Positions 1 through 11,410 of a stretch of 64,000 nt of DNA are shown in pieces (the first letter of the stretch is position 1; every line of letters begins with the position of its first letter). The notes under the pieces are model-generated. The model worked only from the letters and a program-made list of their open reading frames with translations, ran no database searches and was not told the DNA's origin. A program made the position numbers and the translations under genes. The DNA is from Hetaerina americana (lineage: Eukaryota; Arthropoda; Insecta; Odonata; Calopterygidae): the NCBI GenBank assembly GCA_022747635.1, contig JAKTNV010000005.1, forward strand, positions 87,005,969 to 87,069,968, read 5' to 3'.

Positions 1-539
1 TAAAAAAAAAAATGGAACTAAATTTTTGCCATCGACACACACACCATCATCATCAAACGGCAAATGTATTCTCAATTAATTCTTTTTAATAAAAAATTAA
101 ATGCATCGTTACCATTGTTTTACCAATGAGTTTTTCTAGGGGTTAGTTCAATAGTATAACTGCAAAACAGTGAAGACATTGTGAATGTTGCATTTATTAC
201 AAACTTCTTCCTCTGCCACTAAATTCACGGAATGTTAACTTTGGAATATGTATTGGAGTCTTGCTGTTGGAGAAATTAGTGGCACGGAGGGAGTACTTGA
301 GAGTATTAAATGCCTAATATTCGACTAGATTTTGCAGTAGAACGGAATTGTTTAAGGATTACAAGAAATAAAAATAATAAGCCAACTCGACGTTGCGAAA
401 TGGTTGGAATGTCATGGGAGGAATGTGAAAGTTGTGGTGGTGTTGGTGGTGGTAGTAGTAGTAATATAAAAAATTATTATTATTTATATATTTTTTGGAA
501 TATATTTATTTGTTCGATCATGCGCATTTGCGGTTCGCA
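1..539. other. Stretch with no recognised gene
   Basis: AT-rich DNA. Only a short GGT/AGT/ATT triplet-rich patch near 435-490 stands out. Confidence 0.5.
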
Positions 540-870
540 GGTGTCAGAGGTCGAATGAAAGGGGGAGATGGGAAGGGAGGGGGAAATGGGTGGAGAGAGG
601 GGTATCTCTTCTCTCCCCTATGCAATTTGGGGGTGGGAGGGGAGAGGAGGAGGAAGGGGGGAGGAGGAGAAGGGGGTTTGCCGCGTGTGTGCGTAGTTAT
701 AAAGGCGCGTGTCCGGAGGGGGCGGGGGGGGGGAGGGGGGGGGTGCTTCTTATCATTCTCCTCGCATGGAGAGAGGGCCCTGGGTGTGTTTCCTAGGACG
801 GGAGGGGGGGGGGGAGTGGTGGATGAGGGAAGAGAGCGAGCGAGAGGGATGAAACGGGCGGGTAGATCGT
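540..870. repeat. G/A-rich asymmetric tract downstream of the GLYAT-like gene
   Basis: The plus strand is almost purely G and A over about 320 bp, with G runs of 6-10 (around 720-750 and 800-815). It lies just past the stop codon of the GLYAT-like gene, so its transcript would carry a C/T-rich 3' end. ORFs through it are Gly/Arg or Pro/Arg artefacts of composition. Confidence 0.6.
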
Positions 871-872
871 AC

Positions 873-1473
873 TCAGTGACCCCCTCCGACCTCCGGCACT
901 TCGGCTTCCCGGAGTTCTCCGCCCCCAGTGGGGCCCTTCGGGGTCTTCTGCGGCGCCCTCCCCTGCTGCGGGACTTCCGCCTCTGAGAGCAGTTCCTCCT
1001 CGGCCCTGGCCACCGCCCCGGCCGCCGCCTCCGGCACAACCGCTTCCTCCCCGTCCTCCGACCCCCGGGGCCAGCCCTTGGGCCTCAGGATGGCCCTGAC
1101 CGTCTCGTAGCGCCGCCGGAAGCCCAGCTTGGCGTATAAGCTCTGCGAGGCCGAGTTTTCAGGTCGGATGACCACGAAGGGGATGTAGCCACGGGCGAGG
1201 ACGGCGCTGGTGAGGCGGCGGGCGAGCAGGAGGCCGTAGCCCCGCCTCCGGAATGCCGGGAGCGTCTGCATGGAGAACATGGCGCCGTAGTAGCTCTGGA
1301 CCATCCAGGCGGCTAGCTCGCCGTCGGAGGAGAACACCCCGAAGGCGGGGAGGGCGCGGATGAGGCGCTCGAACACCTCGACGGACTCCATGTCGTTGGC
1401 CGGATAGAGCGAGTGGATGGCGATGGCGTGCTCGGGTTCCAGCTGTCGAAGCTGGGCTTCGTCGAGGAGGGCG
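873..1473 (-). CDS. Glycine-N-acyltransferase-like GNAT protein, terminal exon (acetyltransferase C-domain)
   Basis: This exon carries the C-terminal GNAT fold of a GLYAT/FR47-like N-acyltransferase, a family that moves an acyl group from acyl-CoA to an amine such as glycine. The acyl-CoA-binding loop reads FRRRGYGLLLARRL, preceded by the strand GELAAWMVQSYYGAMFSMQ and followed by ENSASQSLYAKLGFRRRYE, the usual GNAT end. The acceptor is a T-rich tract ending CCCTCAG just above 1473, and the exon opens after one base of a split codon. That matches the donor phase of the exon at 7394..7635. After the fold the protein ends in about 60 residues rich in Glu, Ala, Pro and Gly, with stop TGA at 873. 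GC content is far above the surrounding DNA. The family assignment is firm; the substrate is not predictable. Confidence 0.85.
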
Positions 1474-1673
1474 CTGAGGGAAAAAAACGGAGGCGTGTCA
1501 ATCACTCTTCCTACTGGAAGCTACGAATCGTCTCATTAAGGGGGATGCGGAGGAGGACATTACCAACGACTTCTGTCGAAAAACCAACACAAATAAAGAT
1601 CATTCCTATCTTTTATAAAAAAAGAGGATAATGAATAACTAGTCGTAGCACTTTTCCACTGGATAAAATTTAT

Positions 1674-1715
1674 GTCACGACCGGGTTTCGATGTTTTACA
1701 TCATCATCAGGTAAC
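1674..1715 (-). ncRNA. Hammerhead ribozyme-like motif, apparently intact
   Basis: Read on the minus strand from 1715 to 1674, the order is GTTAC, CTGATGA, a hairpin GATGT-AAA-ACATC, GAAA, CCCGG, TC, GTGAC. GTTAC can pair with GTGAC (five pairs, one G-U) as stem I. The hairpin is stem II. CTGATGA and GAAA are the conserved core, and GTC is an allowed cleavage triplet. Stem III is only CC/GG, too short for a monomer but palindromic, so it could form between two copies as in other short-stem-III hammerheads. One unpaired T lies between the core and stem II, which is a departure from consensus. Activity is untested. Confidence 0.6.
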
Positions 1716-1799
1716 AAAATGAAGTTGTGTGCCGCCTTATATGCATTTAACATTCCGGAACGAGGGGAATTAATGAGGCAGGAGGAATTTCAAATAGGG

Positions 1800-2098
1800 G
1801 ATCGAGATGGTGCGGTGGCTATCGTACTAGCTTCCCAACCAGAAGGCCCGGGTTCAAATCTCGGCGGCGTCGAATATTGGTGAGTGGTATCCTGATCCTT
1901 ACTTGAGGTGCTTTGTGAAGGGCACTTTGAGTGAGTACGCCAACCATCGGATGGGACGTTAAGCTGCGGACCCCAATGGCGCCTATCGTAAAGAGTAGGC
2001 TAATGCCAACGCCGGGTTTCTCTCCACCCTTCATCCTTTCCTGTCCATCTCTAATGGCACAAATGACTGTAGCTGTCGGTCGCCTCCCCTAAAATACT
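1800..2098 (+). mobile_element. tRNA-derived SINE
   Basis: Box A-like GGTGCGGTGGCTA is followed about 40 bp later by box B-like GGGTTCAAATC, the spacing of an internal RNA polymerase III promoter in a tRNA-derived head. The body contains GGATGGGACGTTAAG and GCTGTCGGTCGCCTCCCC before an A-rich end. It sits between the arms of the inverted repeat at 1628..2237, so it probably inserted there. Confidence 0.7.
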
Positions 2099-2146
2099 AC
2101 TTCTAGGAATGTTAAATGTATATAAGATGGCACACAACTTCATTTT

Positions 2147-2190
2147 GTTACCTGATTATGATGTAAAACATCCAAACCCGGTCATAAAAT
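2147..2190 (+). ncRNA. Decayed hammerhead-like motif (right arm)
   Basis: This is the inverted partner of the 1674..1715 motif. GTTAC and the GATGT-AAA-ACATC hairpin are kept, but CTGATGA is CTGATTA and GAAA is CAAA, and the GTGAC strand is lost. The first two changes replace the positions equivalent to G8 and G12, the catalytic guanosines of the hammerhead, so this copy should be inactive. Confidence 0.6.
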
Positions 2191-2299
2191 AAAAATGTTA
2201 TCAGGGGGAAAAGTGCTACGATCAGTAATTCATTTTGTTCGATTTCCACCACATCACACCTGAAACTACTCAAAAAGAGGATAAATTGAAATTAATCAT

Positions 2300-2760
2300 T
2301 GATGTCAGGAGGAGCGGAGAAATGAAAATTGGAAGCGTTGGAAATGTGGTGCAATGAAAGAATTAGGTAAATAAAGTTGATATGCATGTATGCAAATGAA
2401 GCAATACTCCAAAGGGCATGTAAGGAGAGAACATGTTGACAGCAAAATGGGGGAAACTAATTGGACACATCTTGGGAGTAAGAAATCTTACCAAAGACTA
2501 AAAATGAAGGAAACATGGGGGAGAGGAATTATATAGGAAGGATAAACTACAAGAGGCAATCAAGTAATGGAAATTGTTGGTGCAAGGATCTATTAGAGAT
2601 TGGCAAGGAACAGGGTCACAGTTTGGAGAGATGCTACGAACCAAAGCTCAGATTGATAGCCAGTAATTATGAAAAAAAATATCTGGCTCACTGCACCATA
2701 AGAATTAAGATCCAAAGGAGGGAAAGGACCTAGTATAATGAAATTTAAGAATAAGAAACT
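2300..2760 (+). mobile_element. RTE-like LINE remnant (post-RT C-terminal region)
   Basis: Broken reading frames give pieces such as KLIGHILG, then KDKLQEAIK and FGEMLRTKAQIDSQ, which resemble the region after the reverse transcriptase in RTE-like non-LTR elements. Several stops and frameshifts interrupt it. Confidence 0.45.
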
Positions 2761-3639
2761 TAAAGCTTAAAAACTCCATGGGTGTGGTACCAAAAAATCT
2801 CCCTTCAAACTGTTTCAAATAGTGACCAATTGAGAAATGATTGCCAACATTCATTTAGCAGATAAGACATGGTAAGAAGAAAAATAAACAAACACATGAA
2901 CAATTTTGGATTAGCCCATTCATATTTATCTTGTGAAATAATTTCTTTCAATTTCCCTTTTCAACTCTCGAAGACATGCATAGAAATATGTTCATTACGT
3001 AATGGTTGATAATGTACAGAAAAAAACAGAACACCCTACACACGCATAGTAACATTAAATGCATTCCTCTCGTTTGACCACTAACTTTGCAGGTCAGAGA
3101 ATGCTCTATCAATATTTGTATTTTATGAAGAAATTGCAAAGAAAAACTGAGTACTATTCAGTCATTCTGAATAGATATATATATATTTTTATAAACATTT
3201 ATGAAAATATTTGATCATTTTGACATGAGTGAGTATAATTAAAAACCCTTCATTACTTATTCATCTGACTCTCAAAAATATATTCAGATTGGTCAGCTAT
3301 TTAAAATTCTCAGAATCATCCATTGGTACCACTTCGTCAAACATGTAGCAAACAGAGCATTCTAAATTATTCCAGTTTGGTACCCTGGTCATTGTCAGGA
3401 CATGGTCTATTTAGGCAGTAGTAATAGATTTAGGGGAGGTGACCAACAGCTGAGGTCATTTGCGGTCTATTTAGGATGGACCAACTCATCCAAATATTCT
3501 ATGCAGTTACCAGACAAATTTTGTATGCCTAGAAAGTTTTTCAAATTCATTACCAATTCCTTAAGTGTTTATATGTTTTGTCAACAGAAAATGCATTAAT
3601 TTCAAAGGTTCGAAGTTGCAATCCATTTATTCAGGGATA
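2761..3639. other. Stretch with no recognised gene
   Basis: AT-rich. A duplicated GGTCTATTTAGG string at about 3403 and 3466 is the only local repeat I see. Confidence 0.4.
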
Positions 3640-4330
3640 ATTTATTTAAGGGAAAGACCAAGATGTTTTATACTTCTTGGGTAGGGTCACCCATCCTTGT
3701 AGGTCAAAGGTTAGGAGCCATACAAAAGGTAGTCCATGCAGTGTCTGTTCCTCATGGAGGCAGCTGCAAAGGCATCTGACTCCAGTGGGCCAGGGAATTA
3801 CAATGTCACATTAAAATCACCATTGAGGAGGGCAATGGGAAACCACCTCAATTATTATTCCAAAGATTAATAAGATGGATATAAAAACTATGTTTGAGTC
3901 CTGACAACAAAATATTTCAGCCCGGTTGACCTGAATAGCAGGGATATTAGAGTGACAGCTATAGAGTAACAAACAGTGGAGGGGAAGAGAGTCCAGGAGA
4001 GGTTGCCATAATAAGGAATGAAAAGGTTGGAAGAAGCATAGTGTAAGCATATTGCAGGTAGAATCTGGTCGTTGCTCAGGTATTTATGCCACAAAGCAAC
4101 CATAAAGAGAAAGAAGTAGATAGGGTATACAATCAGTTAGAGGGTATAATTGCAAGTGTTTCTGCAGAGAAACATTTTATAGTGATGAGGGAAAAGAATA
4201 CGATGGTAGGTAAAGGAAGAGATGGTGATGAGGAGGTGGATTCCGGGTTGGGAATGAAGAATGACTGCGGGGAGAAAGCAATTGAATTTTGTCAGATTAC
4301 AGGGGTTTATCATCACCACCACATGGCTTA
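3640..4330 (+). mobile_element. RTE-like LINE remnant (5' region and endonuclease domain)
   Basis: The segment 3690..3860 is recognisably the same repeat as 33680..33850, including a shared TCTGTTCCTCAT and a shared AAACCACCTCAATTA. Downstream, 4086..4300 encodes EKEVDRVYNQLEGII and later GLGMKNDCGEKAIEFCQ. These match the apurinic-like endonuclease domain of RTE-like elements (pattern EEEVE.FYDQLE ... GLG.RNDNGE.LIEFC). It is fragmentary and not coding for an intact protein. Confidence 0.65.
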
Positions 4331-5639
4331 ATCACCACAAAAGGTTTATGTATACTTGGAAAATTCTGAAGGAGAATGAATGATGAAGATGTGTATGTCA
4401 TTGGGGAGAAGATAAAGAATATGATATTGAGAGAAGAATGATTGATTCCTGTAAGGATCAGTAATGTGTTCTCAGGAACACAAACATTAAGCATGAAGAA
4501 ATTCATAAGTATACTTTGGTTAATTAATTGAGGAATCTGAAATAAATTGAAGAATATGTAATTTTAGAAAATTAAATTTAATTATTGTTCAGTATATAGG
4601 ATTAAAGGCAGAAATAAAATCGAATTATCATTTAGTTGCTTCGGAAATAGCCTAAACAATCAAGGCTAAAATGCAATGCAATAAGAAGAAGTGGGGTGTT
4701 GAAACGACAATAGCTGACGATCCAAAATACATATGCTACACATTTGCTGTAGGAAGAGAGAGTAAAAAAAAAGACTCAAGGAGAGGCTGCTTGCAACCAA
4801 TGAGGGCTGGAATGCTAAGCGATTGATTGCGAAAGAAGCTGAAGAGATTTCAGGAAGGGAGAGAAGAGATAAAGCTATAACAAAATAGTTGACCATAGAG
4901 ATTTGGGAAGATGTTGTAGGAAAGAAGATATTTTATCTGAAATGGCTGAATTTGAGGAAGGACTAAAGGACTCAGACACCCAACAGACCAAGATTAGGTT
5001 GTGGCATATCCCGCAACCGTTTTGAAATACATGCGCAAGAAGAGTTGGACAATGAAAACAATACTGTGGACCCTGAATTTGGTCCCTGGCAACAGGTTTA
5101 ATTTCATTGTAAACCGATTCATGGAATTATGCTGTGAACGTCAGTGTCTGGCGATTTTGAATGTGTGACTGGTCACTGTTGAGAGATTAAATTTCCCTGT
5201 AAATCACCACACCAAGTTTAATTTTACCTGCTTCCTTTCCCTTTTTAAATGGCGTAAAAAACCCATTACGGCTAAAGGAAAATTTTGCATGTAGTCAATC
5301 TAAAAAAAAGCCATATAAAGCTTAATTTCACCTTTCCATGCTCACCACTGTTTGAAAATGACCAGGCCTTGATTGCTCAAAGTAGGCAGGATGCTAAGTT
5401 AGTGATAAGAAAGTTATTTGAAGTCTTTGAAAGAGGAGGACTTCGAGGGAAAATGAAGAAAACTGAATACACATCTGGTGGTATTAGGAGATGGGAAAGA
5501 TATAAATCTGGTACAAGGAACCACCAGTTCATAAAACAGTTTAAGTGCTTATACTGCATTGTTCCTGTATTCGCAAGGTATGAATATGATATGGAATGCA
5601 GAGAACACACTTCAAGTCAGACGAGAAATTGAAATGTTA
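4331..5639. other. Stretch with no recognised gene
   Basis: AT-rich. The reading frame around 5330-5630 is probably further LINE debris leading into the next entry, but I cannot align it. Confidence 0.4.
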
Positions 5640-6080
5640 ATGAGGCCCTATGGAGCAGAGTTATATCTGACGAAATGAAGAAGAGAATTGTGCAAGCAGT
5701 GGTAGGGACCCATGGGGCAGAGAGCCTGGACTATGAGTGAACGTCTGAAAATTAAAATAGAAGCTGTGGAGATGCAGGGGATGAAGACAGGAGCCAGATA
5801 TCAAAGTTAGAAAGGAAAACACATGAAGATATTAGAAAGGTTACAGATGTGAGAGAATCATTGGTATAAAGAATCCATAGGTAGAGCTCTTCAATGGTAT
5901 GGCCATGTTTGAAGAATGGACGAGGGAAGATGGTCAAGAAATCTGTTATAATGGACATTACCAGGAAGATGGAAACATAGATGGCCTATGAAAAACATGG
6001 AGAGTAAAGCAAAAATAGTATTTGAAATAGGAGGGGTCAAGGATTGGAAGAGGAATATTGCAACATCTAGGAAGACTGGC
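5640..6080 (+). mobile_element. RTE-like LINE remnant (post-RT region)
   Basis: Broken frames give IVQAVVGTHGAESLDYE and, after a gap, HRKVTDV..SLV and a WYGHV-like stretch. This is the order seen after the reverse transcriptase of RTE-like LINEs. Stops and frameshifts are frequent. Confidence 0.5.
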
Positions 6081-7393
6081 AGATGGGAATAAAGGGTGAC
6101 CACAAAAAAGCAGAAATTCCCTTAGAAGCTCATAGGATAAGAGTAGAATATTTTACTTTGCTTCAATATAAAGACATCATCTGGAGTGCAATGCCAAATT
6201 GTGTAGGTGCCACAAGGCATAATTTAGGGATTAGGTGGTTGCAAGGAACGAAGACAAGGAATAATTGCAACTATTTCTCAGTTCAAGGAGATTATTTCTT
6301 CTGACATTGACTAGCAAAACATGTACTCCAGGAATTCTGTAATACCAGGGTCATGCTCATTTTATCTTCTTGCTCATTTAGCCTTTTTATTCTCCCACCT
6401 GGCCTGCTGGTTTTCCTCCCATAGAGGCATTGAATCATGTTATTGAGCAATGCAATGAGTGTCACCCCTTTGACTACTAGGTCCAAGAAGATCTTTTATT
6501 GTTCCTTTGCGTGTTTGGTAGTATGAATGTTTTGAAAAAAAGCTTTTGATATTTTCATCATCATCCGCAAGCCTCTGCAAAATCATGCGATGGGGATGCT
6601 GGGATACCAACTCTCGGTAACACTGCCAAACTGAGTAGAATTTTATTATACAAATTTATAAATAATCAGATAATATATATGTCTGGGAGAAGGATGGATA
6701 CCAAGGGATTAGAACAAGTATTGGGTGCCTAGTTGGAGAGGCTGGGGTCACAGGGTTGATTGCAACACGAAGTTCACAGGAAAAGAAGGTCAGGGTGCAG
6801 TTAGGCATTTTAAACAATTTAGTCATTTGTACTTCTACGTCTACACAATGCCCTGCAAGCCACTGCAAGGTCATGTGGCAGGGGGTGTTAGGGCTCCAGC
6901 CATACCTGCAGTATCATTATTTTATGCATAAACTTAAATTCTTGTTAGCTCATATTAAAATAAATCTTGTGCACATTATTCCTATGCCTTTCTCCATTAG
7001 TATCTAAACCATTTGTGGGTTATTAAGCATATTTGTCAAGAAGGTTTAACTGATGCCACTTTAATTATTCATGTAAGTAATTATATTTCTCTTTATATAG
7101 TGGTGATATTTTTGAGGAAAAGATGATTTCCTTGTCATGAAAAATGGAGATCACACAACTTAGAGAATAGTTATGATGCTAATAAACTCTCATTAACACT
7201 AAACTTTCACATTATGGGAGCTAAAAGCATTTGGGGTGGTGATATAAATATCCACTTCTCACACAAAAGAAAACCTGTGCTGAGCAAAAATATATTCTGT
7301 GGGAGACCACATTTTAAATTTCAGTTGAGTGAAACGTAATCAAACTTTGCCCCAGATCTGAACCCTGGAAGAAAGGGTATGAGCGAGCCTTAC
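6081..7393. other. Intronic stretch with no recognised gene
   Basis: AT-rich DNA inside the final intron of the GLYAT-like gene. No protein, RNA or repeat was recognised. Confidence 0.4.
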
Positions 7394-7635
7394 TCGGCCT
7401 CCTCCCCCTCGCCTCCCTTGACTGCCTCCAGCTCGTCCTCCTCTTCCTCCGTCGTCTCCCCCTCCCCTCCACCATCCCTCCCTCCGCCCCCCTCCGATCC
7501 ACTCCCGTTCTGCCCATTCCTGTCCTTGGGACGTGCACCACTGCCAACGGGGGCCTCAGCTTTCGTCACGCATTCAGACTTGCACTCTTTATCACCGGAC
7601 TGTGGACCGTCTACACCGCCCTCTGCTTTGTTACA
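7394..7635 (-). CDS. GLYAT-like gene, internal exon encoding a Gly/Glu-rich linker
   Basis: A 242-nt open stretch (80 codons plus 2 nt) reads CNKAEGGVDG at its start, then a GSGSEGGGGRDGGGEGE run, a TTEEEEDELE acidic run, and ends GEGEEA. It is preceded on the minus strand by a long pyrimidine tract ending in TAG and followed by a GTAAGG donor. Phases agree with both neighbours: it enters in phase 0, as the upstream exon ends, and leaves two bases of a codon that the one-base start of the terminal exon completes as GAC. Without splicing the frame stops at once (GAG TAA). The peptide is low-complexity and probably disordered. I call it an exon of the GLYAT-like gene on phase and splice-site grounds, not homology. 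Confidence 0.7.
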
Positions 7636-9167
7636 CTACCGAGGAGAGAGAGAAAGAGGAGTGTTAGTTTTTCATAGGAACATTAATGGAGAGTGAAAAT
7701 GCAAATAGACAGGTTGATAAACACCAATGTGGTGGCTGACTTCAAGCAAACTCACCATCCATTTAATTTTTTCACCGTAAGTACACACAAAATCTTCATT
7801 TGTTTATGCTACATGCAGTAAAAGATGAGAACCTACTCATATATGCTTATTAAATAAATTTCATGGCTTTTGTTTTAGGAAAATATGACTGGAAAACATT
7901 ATATGCATTTCATCAAAAGATATCATTTCAAGTTTCCGAATTTCACGGAAATATTTGTGATTCATACAACCAGGTACATAATCAGACTTCTTATTTTTAG
8001 CTTCAAAATGATTAAAAAAATCATGTTTATTGCCACAGATTCTCATTTCAAAATGATTTTCACTGGGGATGATTTGGTGACCTGCATGCAGGAAAAATTT
8101 CCCAAAGTAAACTCATTGGAAATGCCTTAATCTAAATTAATAGACTCTCCAAACTCCTCTGATGAATGGTTTAAAACGTTGGAACGTTTCACTTTAACTT
8201 AATTATGAATATCAAAGTATGTTTCTGACATTGTTACCTGTTTCGACAAAGTGGTGAACAAATTATTATTATGAATATTGTAATTACATGAAATTAATAA
8301 AAACAAAAAGGGAAAAGAAGACTGAAGAGCCATCGCAGAATTCAAAAGGGTAAGCATTTACAAGGGTAGAATGGAGTGCTAAAAGTCAACCTATTTTCAG
8401 AACAAAATATATTCCAGTGAAACATCAGAGGATGAAGGAAGAATCATTTGGTCTGGTGCAACACTTAAGAGTGACTAAAACAGTTTACTTTTTGACATTA
8501 ATACTTTCCTCAGGTTTCTGCAATTTTTACCATCGTTCATCAGGGCTGCCTGCCACTTATAAATTTTAGATACTTTCACTCTTTGACAGGGAATATTTTT
8601 TAGACTTTTTTATGAATCGAAAGTATTAGAGATGAGCTAAATTTTAATAATTAATAGCAAATCAGAATATTACCCCATCATTAAACCAACTCTTCATTCA
8701 ATGTGAACAAGATTGACACATTACTTTATCATCACACTTGAAACCATGTGTCAAAAAAGTGAAGCGTTGAAAATTGCTAACAGTGTAGCATTGTTCGTAG
8801 CAAAGTTCAAGAGACTAGTGATAGGGGCATAATTTTTAAAATAAGGAATTTTTTTCAGTTTTACAATGAAATTTGAAAAATTCAGTACATTTTCAGTCTC
8901 AATAAATGAAGAGTATTATTGCCATTACTAACAAATAAAGTATGAGTCGTTGGAATTTGAGCAAGATGCTGATAAGTTGATGCAAAGCAACACAGATTAC
9001 AATTGAGGAGAGGCAAAGAGGGGAATAAACCTTGGTAGCTAGATTAATCAGGCTGATAAATGAATGCTAGTGAACTTGTGTGATTCTTAAAACTTTAGAG
9101 CATCATGCTGGTGAAAGACATGAATGAAAGATGGTAGAAAGTCAGTCAACTCCCCCACCAGTACTGC

Positions 9168-9168
<1 letters not shown>
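7636..9168. other. Intronic stretch, mostly featureless
   Basis: AT-rich DNA. A CTGATGA followed by an imperfect hairpin and GGAACG near 8159..8190 is a doubtful relative of the hammerhead-like modules elsewhere. Confidence 0.35.

Positions 9169-9244
<76 letters not shown>
9169..9244. repeat. (TA)n microsatellite
   Basis: About 38 uninterrupted TA units. The Tyr/Ile ORF across it is an artefact. Confidence 0.97.
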
Positions 9245-9248
<4 letters not shown>

Positions 9249-9414
9249 TTTTAGCCAACTAAGTCATGGAAGAAACTGGAACAAATTGAGAGCAGAAATT
9301 TTGTAGCAGTGCCAGTTACCACTAGGGATAATATTATTTCTGCAAATATAACATTTGACTTTTAACTATTAAGAACTTTTCAAGGAAAAAATTTAACTAA
9401 AAATTATTTGCGCA

Positions 9415-10178
9415 TTCAACACTATGGTCTACATGTTCAACAAACTGGTGAGTGGAATATTCATGCTAGTAAACTGTGTTCTAAACTCCACACTGCTACT
9501 ATTAAACTTCACAATGCTACTACGTACACCACTCAGTTCCTGCAAAGCACAGTGTCTCTTAGAGGTATTAAAACTTTTGTATTATTCTGATTTATTTTGG
9601 GGGAATAGTGTTCTGGGGATCATCTGTGTCCATTTTGCACAAAGTTTTATTAACTTAAAAAGGTTTTTAGATGTGTTCTTGGTGCTGCTTATAGGACACC
9701 ATGTAAGCCCTTATTCAAAAAATTAAATGATCTTACTAATCAACCTATGCATATATTTGCTATGCCTGTCTTCATCAAAAATACTGCCCATATCTTTCAT
9801 GCTAATAGCAATATTCAGTCTTATTCAACTAGAATTCATCACAACATTCTCACAAGTTACAATGAATCAGCAATTTGATTCAATTGCCCAATGACAATGG
9901 GTGTAAGAATTCGTAACATATAACCACACTCATTGAAAAAACAAGTGATAAATTGTGCAATATCAATTTGAAACTCAGGAATACATTTTTAAATGACAAA
10001 CAGTATTAATATATTGTGTTTTTAATACACACTTTAATGTATATGCTTTTTCTAAGCATGAACATAGCGTCAAATTGTATCTGTATTTTATACTATTCAT
10101 TGTATTTCATGACTCCTGTACCTCTATGATATGTATGGTCAGTGGACAATAAAATAGTATTATTATTATTATTTATTA
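9415..10178 (+). mobile_element. Jockey/Rex-like LINE 3' end
   Basis: Frames in succession give LGAAYRTPCKPLF, then NQPMHIFAMPVFIKN, then HANSNIQSYSTRIHHN. This is the signature of the region after the reverse transcriptase in jockey/Rex-type elements (pattern RL.G..YRD.C.PLF...L..YI...L.F...N...HSY.TR). It ends with a 3' UTR and a short (ATT)n run at about 10157..10178, a typical LINE terminus. The coding part is broken by frameshifts. Confidence 0.65.
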
Positions 10179-11120
10179 ATGTCTAATACGCTTGGTTAGA
10201 TCCTCAATTGTTCCTGGAGGGCAACTGATCTGTTCTTGAATACCATCTTCGAAACATTACTCTCTCTCAAATATTCAAGGCTTGTGCAGAAAATGTAACC
10301 TTCATTGCAATAAATGTTTTGAAAGGTGTTCCTGTCCCTTTCAAAAAACAGCCCATGAACATAGATTGAATACATTCAGCACATAAGAGGAACTGTTCAG
10401 TTTTCAGCAGGGAAGGTGAAACAAGCTAAGATATTAATTTGCTTCCTGTTGTACTTTGTAGATAATGTAACAGTTCAACTATAGGTGGATTAATCACTTC
10501 CAAATCCCTTGTGGATACTGACAGCAGTGACAGCAAAGATGCTGAGGATGAAGGCATCTTCAAATGTATACTGCTGGGCTGGAGGTCCCTTTACTCAGTC
10601 CTCTTCTTAAAGCATCCCATTCCAAAATTAATCTTGAAGCAGCTGCCAGCAGAAGTAACTCATTACGCAATTACCAGTCTTTAACTAATTAGCTCAAGGA
10701 TTATTGAGAAGGACCTGTAATAGTTGTACCCCAATAAAATCAAGGCTTTGGCATTGAGTCATGATACACCCAGAATTTTGTATTATGCCTATTGTATAGT
10801 CTTAGAGGGGACCTCAAAACTACATACTGAGTAATCGAAAGTGGTTGATATGTTTGAGTTCTTCCTGATTGAAGCCCAAATTGAAGTTGTTTAAATTGCT
10901 TTCACAATTTAAGCGACTTCTTCAAGGAGAGAACTGTTCAAATTGAATTGTGAATAGTCTTATGTTTTGCAATTTTTGTACACTGTTAATTTTTTGATGT
11001 TTTATCGATGCTGATGAATGTACTCTTTGAAAAGTACCATGTGTGTATTGACCAATGGAATGAATAAATATGTTAATATTATGAATTTGATGGTTTGAAG
11101 TTCTACTTGGTGAACATTCA
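10179..11120. other. Intronic stretch with no recognised gene
   Basis: AT-rich; nothing recognised. Confidence 0.4.
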
Positions 11121-11127
11121 TTACCTC

Positions 11128-11170
11128 TCATGATGTCGCCTATGCGTCGAAACCGGTAGTATTATATTTA
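11128..11170 (+). ncRNA. Degenerate hammerhead-like module
   Basis: CATGATG, a small hairpin GTCGC-CTAT-GCGTC-like, then GAAACCGGTA. The palindromic ACCGGT after GAA resembles the CCCGGT of the 1674 copy. The CTGANGA box is changed, so this is at best a relic. Confidence 0.35.
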
Positions 11171-11410
11171 AATCTTTATATGAAAAAATGCCAAGTTTAT
11201 TTATTCATTGATGTTAATATCATCATTATTATAAACATTATAACTTGTCATCACCACGATTACACCTGATTAATTACAATTTATCTTCAGCAACCCTGGC
11301 GGAACGCTAAATTTTGTTAGGTCGGTATACTTATGATATCATGAGTCTGGAAATCTTTCACCTTGACAAATAAATGATAGTTTCAGAGATGACTCAGTTG
11401 CCTGGTGATC

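Larger units (their letters stand above)
1628..2237. repeat. Head-to-head inverted repeat carrying hammerhead-like cores, with a SINE in the middle
   Basis: The left arm (1628..1756) and right arm (2106..2237) are near-complementary over about 115-130 bp. Both outer ends carry GCACTTTTCC or its complement, and both inner ends carry GGAATGTTAAATG or its complement. Each arm holds one hammerhead-like core whose 3' side faces outward. The 350-bp centre is largely a tRNA-derived SINE. I read this as two copies of one small element joined 5' end to 5' end and later interrupted by the SINE. Confidence 0.75.

Noticed and set aside
518..1039. Pro/Arg-rich minus-strand and Gly-rich plus-strand ORFs over 495..1039
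   Set aside because: They follow from the G/A-rich tract and the antisense or other frame of the GLYAT-like terminal exon.
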